From: Actinomadura sp. K4S16
GTDB lineage: Bacteria > Actinomycetota > Actinomycetes > Streptosporangiales > Streptosporangiaceae
DNA length: 64,000 bases
Assembly (NCBI RefSeq): GCF_008327685.1
Contig: NZ_BDDE01000017.1
Coordinates: 310,001-374,000, forward strand
Reading direction: 5' to 3'
Under the pieces are notes generated by a model. It ran no database searches. It was given only the letters and a program-made list of their open reading frames with translations, and was not told where the DNA came from. This document shows, piece after piece, positions 59,338 to 64,000 of this stretch (positions are counted from its first letter, which is position 1; each line of letters begins with the position of its first letter). The position numbers and the translations under genes were made by a program.

Positions 59338-59940
59338 TCAGGCGCGGGCGCGCAGGGCGGGGGCCAGCCAGCGGTTCAGGACGGCGCGGAGCTCGGCCTC
59401 GTCCTTCCGCGGCTCGCTCGGGTGCTGGAGCAGCGAGGTCAGCAGGCGCATGACGATCTCGGCGAGCCCGTCGAGGTCGTCCTCGCCGATGCCGGCGGCG
59501 GCCCAGTCGACGGGAAAGCGCTGCAGCATCTCGGCGCCGTAGGCGATGGCGTCCGCGGTGGTGGCCCCGCGCCCGAAGGCGGCGGAGTCCTCCAGCTGGA
59601 GCAGCAGGCTCAGCTGCGGCTCGCTCGGGATGGTCCGCACGCAGAAGATCATGCCCTCGACCACGGCCTCGGCCGGGTCGCCGATGCCCTCGAGGTGGGC
59701 GATCAGCCGGTCCACGAACGCCTCGGCGCCCTGGGCCGCGACCTCGCCGATGATGTCGCTGATGCGGCCGAAGTGGCGGTAGACGGTCTGGCGGGTCACA
59801 CCGAGCTCGGCCGCGACGTCGGACAGGGTCGTCTTCACGACGCCGTGCCTGTCGATGCAGCGGACCGTCGCGTCGACGATGCGCTGCCGGGCCTCGGCCT
59901 CCGACGCGGGAGGGCGGCCGCCCCAGCCGTGGTGCCCCAT
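59338..59940 (-). CDS. TetR-family regulator of the FAD-oxidase operon
   Basis: 200 residues. HTH: RQRIVDATVRCIDRHGVVKT, LSDVAAELGVTRQTVYRHFG. The C-terminal helices are typical ligand domain. It lies four bp after the membrane protein gene, last of three genes on the minus strand, and converges on the exporter TetR gene. It probably controls its own operon through the dyad region near 62644-62672. A GCGGGAC-C-GTCCCGC palindrome at 59287-59301 separates the two TetR stops. Confidence 0.85.
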   Translation of the reverse strand: MGHHGWGGRPPASEAEARQRIVDATVRCIDRHGVVKTTLSDVAAELGVTRQTVYRHFGRISDIIGEVAAQGAEAFVDRLIAHLEGIGDPAEAVVEGMIFCVRTIPSEPQLSLLLQLEDSAAFGRGATTADAIAYGAEMLQRFPVDWAAAGIGEDDLDGLAEIVMRLLTSLLQHPSEPRKDEAELRAVLNRWLAPALRARA

Positions 59941-59944
59941 GGTC

Positions 59945-61066
59945 TTAGGATCGCACAGGCTCCGCCGTCGTCCGGGGCGCCGTCGCGCGCACCGCGGCCA
60001 CGGTGAACACGGTGGCGGCGACGGCGCACAGCGCGGCGTACCAAAGGCTCCCGACCGGCGTCCCCTGCTCGGTGACGCCGTCGCTCGACGCCAGGTACGC
60101 GGGCAGCGCGACCAGCCAGAAGACGACGTGGACGCCGAGGTACAGCGCCGGATACGTCCGCGCGAACAGCGGCGAAGCCACCGGGGCGGCCTCGCGTGCG
60201 CGGCTCGCGCGCCAGGCCTCGGCGAGCAGGTAGAGGCCGGCGATCCACACCGCGGCGAGCTCGACGCCGAGGACGGCCCGCTGGGCCCCGAGGTGGTCCC
60301 GGAAGGCGCCGCTGGGCGCGCTCACGATGATCATCGCGAGCGGTGTCACCGCGCCGGCGAGGACGGTGCGCCAGCCGATCCGCGGCCCGGTCAGCGCTGG
60401 GCCGTCCCCGCGACCGACCAGGCGGACCACGAGGTAGGTCATCGCGCCGAAGGACACCGAGGCGAACAGGAGCATGCTGTTCATCGGCACCGAGGCGAGC
60501 GCGGGCTGGTTGATCTTCTCGTTGGCGGCGTTCCACGCCCACCACCGCAGCTGCGGGCCGAGCTGGTCGAAGACCTCGTAGAAGACCTGGCACGCGAACG
60601 CGACGGCCAGCGACCCGGCCAGCGGTCCGCGCCGCGCGAAGACGCCCAGGGCCCGGACCAGCTCGTAGGCGAGCTGCGAGATCGCGGGGTAGAAGGCCAC
60701 GATGTAGAGCGGCAGCCGGTCGTACATGAACTGCACCGTGAACACGTTGTGGGAGAAGATGAACCCGACGTGCTCCTGCAGCCCGAACCAGCCGGGGAAG
60801 TACAGCGGCGGTTCGATCACGGCCAGGTAGACGACCGAGGCGAACCACAGCGAGAGGTTGACCGGGTCGCCGTCGCGGCGCCACCGCCGCCACGCATGGA
60901 CCAGGGCGAACACCGCGCCGCCGATGACGAGCAGTTCCAGCGCCGGCATGGTGCCGTCGGCGAGGCCGAACGGATTGCGGACGCTGATCACGGGATCGGC
61001 GCCGTGGCAGGAGAAGCCGAGTCGCTCGGCGACGCGCTCGGCCGCCGAGTCGCAGGTGTACCCCAT
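59945..61066 (-). CDS. Multi-pass membrane protein of unknown function
   Basis: 373 residues. About eight to nine hydrophobic segments, among them LELLVIGGAVFALVHAWRRW, LYIVAFYPAISQLAYELVRA, SMLLFASVSFGAMTYLVVRL, VLGVELAAVWIAGLYLLAEA and ALCAVAATVFTVAAV. Aromatic, Asn- and His-containing stretches (FSHNVFTVQFMYDRLPLYIV, WWAWNAANEKINQPALASVP) look like an active-site face, but I know no matching enzyme. It lies 17 bp after the FAD-oxidase gene, so the two may act on the same lipid-soluble compound. Confidence 0.7.
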   Translation of the reverse strand: MGYTCDSAAERVAERLGFSCHGADPVISVRNPFGLADGTMPALELLVIGGAVFALVHAWRRWRRDGDPVNLSLWFASVVYLAVIEPPLYFPGWFGLQEHVGFIFSHNVFTVQFMYDRLPLYIVAFYPAISQLAYELVRALGVFARRGPLAGSLAVAFACQVFYEVFDQLGPQLRWWAWNAANEKINQPALASVPMNSMLLFASVSFGAMTYLVVRLVGRGDGPALTGPRIGWRTVLAGAVTPLAMIIVSAPSGAFRDHLGAQRAVLGVELAAVWIAGLYLLAEAWRASRAREAAPVASPLFARTYPALYLGVHVVFWLVALPAYLASSDGVTEQGTPVGSLWYAALCAVAATVFTVAAVRATAPRTTAEPVRS

Positions 61067-61083
61067 CGCTTGCTCCCTCGGAG

Positions 61084-62607
61084 TCAGGCGCCGACGAGGT
61101 CGTCGCCGCGGGCGCCGCCGGACGGGGAGGCGCCGCGCGGGCCGGCGTAGCCGGTGAAGTCGGTGCCGGGCGGGTCCCGCTGGTCGTCGAACCCGCCGGG
61201 CACGATGGTGCGGCCGAGCCGCTGCCGCAGCTTGTAGCGCACGACGCCGAACCAGAACCGCGGGTCCGCGGCCATCTGCCCCAGCGACCTGTCGAGGTTG
61301 AACACCTGGGCGAACGTCCGCTCGACGTAGGCGTCCTCGCGGCCGGCGGCGGTGATGGCGTTGAAGATCGGCCAGCTCAGGCGCGCGGTGATCCTGCGGC
61401 GCCAGGCAGGGGCGGTCTCGGTTCCCGTCGCGAAGTCGTAGGCCTGGTCACGGGCCATCGCCAGCATCCAGGGCACCTGGAGGGACGCCCTCTGCCGGCG
61501 GAGGAACTCGCGGGTGAAGGCGAGGTCGACGGCGCCGCGGACGCGCAGCATTTCGCCGAGGATGAGCGCGGAGCGGGCGGCGGAGCTCATCCCCTGGGCG
61601 TAGAAGGGGTTGAAGGCGCAGATCGAGTCGCCGATGCTCACGAGCCCGACCGGGGGCGCCTTGAGCAGGTCGAATCGGCGCCACTTGTTGCCGGTCGAAC
61701 GGGTCAGGTGCACCTCGGAGGTCGGGGTGCAGGCGCGGGCGGCCCGGCCGAAGACCGGTGTCCGCACACGGTCCGCCGCGGCCTCGAACGCCTCGGCCTT
61801 GCGCGGCATCTCGATGCCCCACGACCCCATGCACACGATGGCCCGGTCCCCCTCGATCGGGAAGAAGTTGCTGAGAAACTCGTGCTCGGCGGGGTGGTCG
61901 CCGCCGTCCTGGGTCGGGGTGATGACGAGGTGCTTCCACCACCACGACTCCGGGCGCCGGTCGGCGGGCGGGAGGTCGTACCACCGCGAGGTGTAGGTGA
62001 CCTTGGCGTCGAGGGTCTGCTGCGGCGGCACGTCCCAGCCGGCCGCGCCCAGCCAGTCGACGACCGACGAGCCGCGGCCCAGCGCGTCCACGACCAGGCC
62101 GGCGGCCAGGTAGCCGTCCTCGCCCTCGGCGGTGCTGTACTCGACTCCCTCGACGCGGCCGCTCGGGGCCCCGGCCCCGACCGACCGCAGCCCGGTGACG
62201 GTCACGCCTTCGCGGATCTCGATGGAGGGCACCTCGCGGACCTTGTCCCGCAGGACGCGCTCGATCAGCACCCGGGAGCTGTAGACCATCGTCATCGAAC
62301 CCGACTTGCGCGGGGCCCAGCCGTCGTTCTCGCAGTAGGCGGCGTCCATCGACGGCATCAGGTGCATCCCGCCCGCGGCGATCAGCGCCTCCTCGAACCC
62401 GGGGAAGATCTCGCCGATCGCGCGCCGGCCGGAGTTGAGGAGGAAGTGCGGGTGCTTGCTCTGGGGGACGCCCCGGCGGTGCTCGGCGTCCGCCGGGAGC
62501 CGGTCCCGCTCCAGAACGACCACCCGGTCGAAGCTCCGCGCTAGCACTCCGGCGGCGCACAGCCCCGCCACGCTGCCGCCGAGCACCACGGCCGTCTCGT
62601 TCCGCAT
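61084..62607 (-). CDS. FAD-dependent monooxygenase/epoxidase-like protein
   Basis: 507 residues; ATG 62607 follows GGCGGTGGCGGT. VVLGGSVAGLCAAGVLARSF and VVVLERDRLP form the FAD-binding Rossmann core. GVPQSKHPHFLLNSGRRAIG is the active-site region shared with LasC- and squalene-epoxidase-like flavoproteins. VSIGDSICAFNPFYAQGMSS is the second FAD motif (GD...P..GxG-like). It should hydroxylate or epoxidise a hydrophobic substrate with NAD(P)H and O2. It heads an operon with an unknown membrane protein and a TetR regulator. Confidence 0.85.
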   Translation of the reverse strand: MRNETAVVLGGSVAGLCAAGVLARSFDRVVVLERDRLPADAEHRRGVPQSKHPHFLLNSGRRAIGEIFPGFEEALIAAGGMHLMPSMDAAYCENDGWAPRKSGSMTMVYSSRVLIERVLRDKVREVPSIEIREGVTVTGLRSVGAGAPSGRVEGVEYSTAEGEDGYLAAGLVVDALGRGSSVVDWLGAAGWDVPPQQTLDAKVTYTSRWYDLPPADRRPESWWWKHLVITPTQDGGDHPAEHEFLSNFFPIEGDRAIVCMGSWGIEMPRKAEAFEAAADRVRTPVFGRAARACTPTSEVHLTRSTGNKWRRFDLLKAPPVGLVSIGDSICAFNPFYAQGMSSAARSALILGEMLRVRGAVDLAFTREFLRRQRASLQVPWMLAMARDQAYDFATGTETAPAWRRRITARLSWPIFNAITAAGREDAYVERTFAQVFNLDRSLGQMAADPRFWFGVVRYKLRQRLGRTIVPGGFDDQRDPPGTDFTGYAGPRGASPSGGARGDDLVGA

Positions 62608-62643
62608 ACCGCCACCGCCCAGACAGTCATTCCTACAGCCAGT

Positions 62644-62672
62644 CATTCATACATATCGTGAGTGAATGTATG
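62644..62672. promoter_or_regulatory. A+T-rich dyads before the FAD-oxidase operon
   Basis: CATTCA-N13-TGAATG (62644-62668) and CATACAT-N11-ATGTATG (62648-62672) overlap. The nearby AGTCATTC appears twice (62623 region and 62641). The patch is A+T-rich against its surroundings and lies between the FAD-oxidase gene and the divergent ppk2 gene. It is the likely promoter/operator for the operon-encoded TetR. Confidence 0.55.
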
Positions 62673-62785
62673 ACCCCGGTCGGGCGCGGTCAAGAGGCCT
62701 CCCGGACGGCCGGACACGCCGGATCCACCCGCTCACCGTCGCCCGGGACGTCCGGTGCGCCCCTCCTTGGGGTAGAGATGTCCTC

Positions 62786-63589
62786 ATGAGCAAGGTCAAG
62801 CGCCTGCCCCGGAACGTGTACGAGCCGGAGCTGGCCCGCCTCCAGGCGGAGTTGGTGAAGCTGCAGGAGTGGGTGCGCAGCGAGGGCGCCCGCGTCGTCG
62901 TGGTCTTCGAGGGACGGGACGCGGCCGGCAAGGGCAGCACGATCAAGCGCGTCACCGAGTACCTCAACCCCCGCGTCGCCCGGATCGTCGCGCTGCCCGT
63001 ACCGACCGACCGCGAGCGCACGCAGTGGTACTTCCAGCGCTACACCGAGCATCTGCCCGCCGCCGGGGAGATCGTCCTGTTCGACCGCTCCTGGTACAAC
63101 CGGGCGGGCGTCGAGCGCGTCATGGGCTTCTGCTCCAAGCAGGAGTACACGCGCTTCCTCCACCAGTGCCCCATCTTCGAGCGCCTGCTGGTCGAGGACG
63201 GGATCCTGCTGCGCAAGTACTGGTTCTCGGTCAGCGACAACGAGCAGGAGCGCCGCTTCCGCAGCCGGATGGAGGACCCGATGCGGCGGTGGAAGCTGTC
63301 GCCGATGGACCTGGAGTCCATCACCCGCTGGGAGGACTACTCCCGCGCCAAGGACGAGATGTTCGTCCACACCGACATCCCCGAGGCGCCCTGGTACGTC
63401 GTGGAGAGCGACGACAAGCGGCGCGCCCGGATCAACATGATCGCCCACCTGCTGTCGACGATCCCCTACCACGCCGTCGAGCCGCCCCACCTGCCGCTCC
63501 CCGAGCGCCCGCCCCCGAAGGGCTACGAGCGCCCGCCGCGCGAAATGCAGACCTACGTCCCCGACCACTCCGCGTCCCTGCTCGAATAG
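62786..63589 (+). CDS. ppk2: Polyphosphate kinase 2 (PPK2)
   Basis: 267 residues from ATG 62786. Motifs in order: VVVVFEGRDAAGKGSTIKRV (Walker A), YFQRYTEHLPAAGEIVLFDR SWYNRAGVERVMGF (Walker B and lid), KYWFSVSDNEQERRFRSRME, and a final YVPDHSASLLE. PPK2 phosphorylates NDP or NMP with polyphosphate. This length and the single domain fit class I enzymes acting on diphosphates. It is a monocistronic gene in the cytoplasm. Confidence 0.92.
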   Translation: MSKVKRLPRNVYEPELARLQAELVKLQEWVRSEGARVVVVFEGRDAAGKGSTIKRVTEYLNPRVARIVALPVPTDRERTQWYFQRYTEHLPAAGEIVLFDRSWYNRAGVERVMGFCSKQEYTRFLHQCPIFERLLVEDGILLRKYWFSVSDNEQERRFRSRMEDPMRRWKLSPMDLESITRWEDYSRAKDEMFVHTDIPEAPWYVVESDDKRRARINMIAHLLSTIPYHAVEPPHLPLPERPPPKGYERPPREMQTYVPDHSASLLE

Positions 63590-63620
63590 CGCCACCGCCC
63601 CGGCGTCACCCCGCGTACGG

Positions 63621-63863
63621 TCAGACGCCGGGTTCGCCCCTCCGCGCGCCGGGGCGCCGCCGCAGCAGCATCACGATGATCGCGATCGCGCAGAGCACCC
63701 CGGGACCGCAGTGCACGAGCAGCACTCCGGCCAGGCTGGGCCCGCCCCAGTCCTCCCGGTAGGTCGCGGGGTCGGTCATGTCGATCACGAACGGCTCGGC
63801 GACCGCGCGCGCGACGAAGAACAGGCCGACGACGAGCCCGAGAACCGTGGCGACCTTCCGCAC
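63621..63863 (-). CDS. Small two-helix membrane protein
   Basis: 80 residues from GTG 63863, which follows GAAGGAG; the open frame upstream has no such signal. Two hydrophobic segments: VATVLGLVVGLFFVARAVAE and GPGVLCAIAIIVMLLRRRPG, separated by a short polar loop with a YREDWGGPS motif. It resembles small conserved actinobacterial membrane proteins without known role. From 63864 to the window end I see nothing else. Confidence 0.65.
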   Translation of the reverse strand: MRKVATVLGLVVGLFFVARAVAEPFVIDMTDPATYREDWGGPSLAGVLLVHCGPGVLCAIAIIVMLLRRRPGARRGEPGV

Positions 63864-64000
63864 CTTGCGCTCCTTCCCTCGTCCGGACCACGACTTCACT
63901 CGCCGTCCATGCTCGCCCGCCGTCCGAGACCGCACATCACCCCGCGAAGCCATCTCTTGCATCACCCTGGAGTACTCAGAGGTCACTCTCAGCACCGGAG

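Noticed and set aside
1..64000. CRISPR arrays, tRNA and rRNA genes
   Set aside because: I looked for regularly spaced short repeats, cloverleaf-like segments and rRNA-conserved stretches and saw none.

Overview
This window comes from a very G+C-rich chromosome with the codon habits of an actinomycete. It carries a mycothiol-dependent nitroreductase-type gene, a FxSxx-type peptide locus, one-component and LuxR/AfsR-like regulators, leaderless promoters and many GTG starts. I cannot name the genus. A Thermomonosporaceae- or Streptosporangiaceae-like host would fit, but that is inference only.

Left part (1-9.5 kb): accessory and decaying DNA. It holds an unusually A+T-rich orphan gene (494-1867) with a nuclease-like core, two copies of a small ParB-like gene (one frameshifted), fragments of an AlbA_2-type DNA-binding gene and of a conjugation/HerA-type ATPase, and an intact-looking toxin/immunity pair (3755-5721). 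It ends in a large serine recombinase remnant, with a multiply frameshifted IS256-type element beside it.

Conflict/RiPP island (about 7.0-24.0 kb): two 80-bp direct repeats (7028-7107 and 23903-23982, 75/80 identical) bracket 16.9 kb. Inside are a FxsA-like precursor peptide, a radical SAM/SPASM maturase (FxsB), a separate HExxH protein, a FxsC-like TIR protein, a P-loop NTPase, a tandem-TIR protein, and a giant MinD-like/TIR/NB-ARC/TPR protein (FxsT-like). A duplicated-domain protein, a SLATT-like membrane protein and a cation/proton antiporter follow. The FxsC-like protein and the P-loop NTPase end in the same roughly 95-residue domain. This suggests an adaptor that couples a TIR effector to an NTPase switch. 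It is the most interesting system in the window.

Middle (24.2-43.5 kb): mostly ordinary chromosomal genes. These are a serine hydrolase; a divergent MarR/nitroreductase/MFS locus with paired operators; a NarL-type two-component system with a coupled membrane protein; a Ser/Thr kinase; a hydrolase with a small HTH regulator; an M19 dipeptidase; RtcB; a YqeB-like protein; an ApbE-like protein; and two paralogous LuxR/AfsR-type ATPase regulators, one lacking its DNA-binding domain.

TetR-controlled catabolic regulon (43.7-52.3 kb): a TetR repressor, an ADP-forming acyl-CoA ligase, an amidohydrolase, an SsuA/NitT-type ABC importer and a CaiB-type CoA transferase. Six matching dyads, consensus TCTGAC-N5-GTCAGA, lie before every transcription unit, so uptake, CoA activation and processing of one unknown acid look co-regulated.

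Right part (52.5-64 kb): a BRCT/WD40/TPR-like fusion protein, a lipoprotein, a TetR-linked ABC exporter operon, a three-gene FAD-oxidase/membrane protein/TetR operon, PPK2 and a small membrane protein. I saw no rRNA, tRNA or CRISPR array anywhere.
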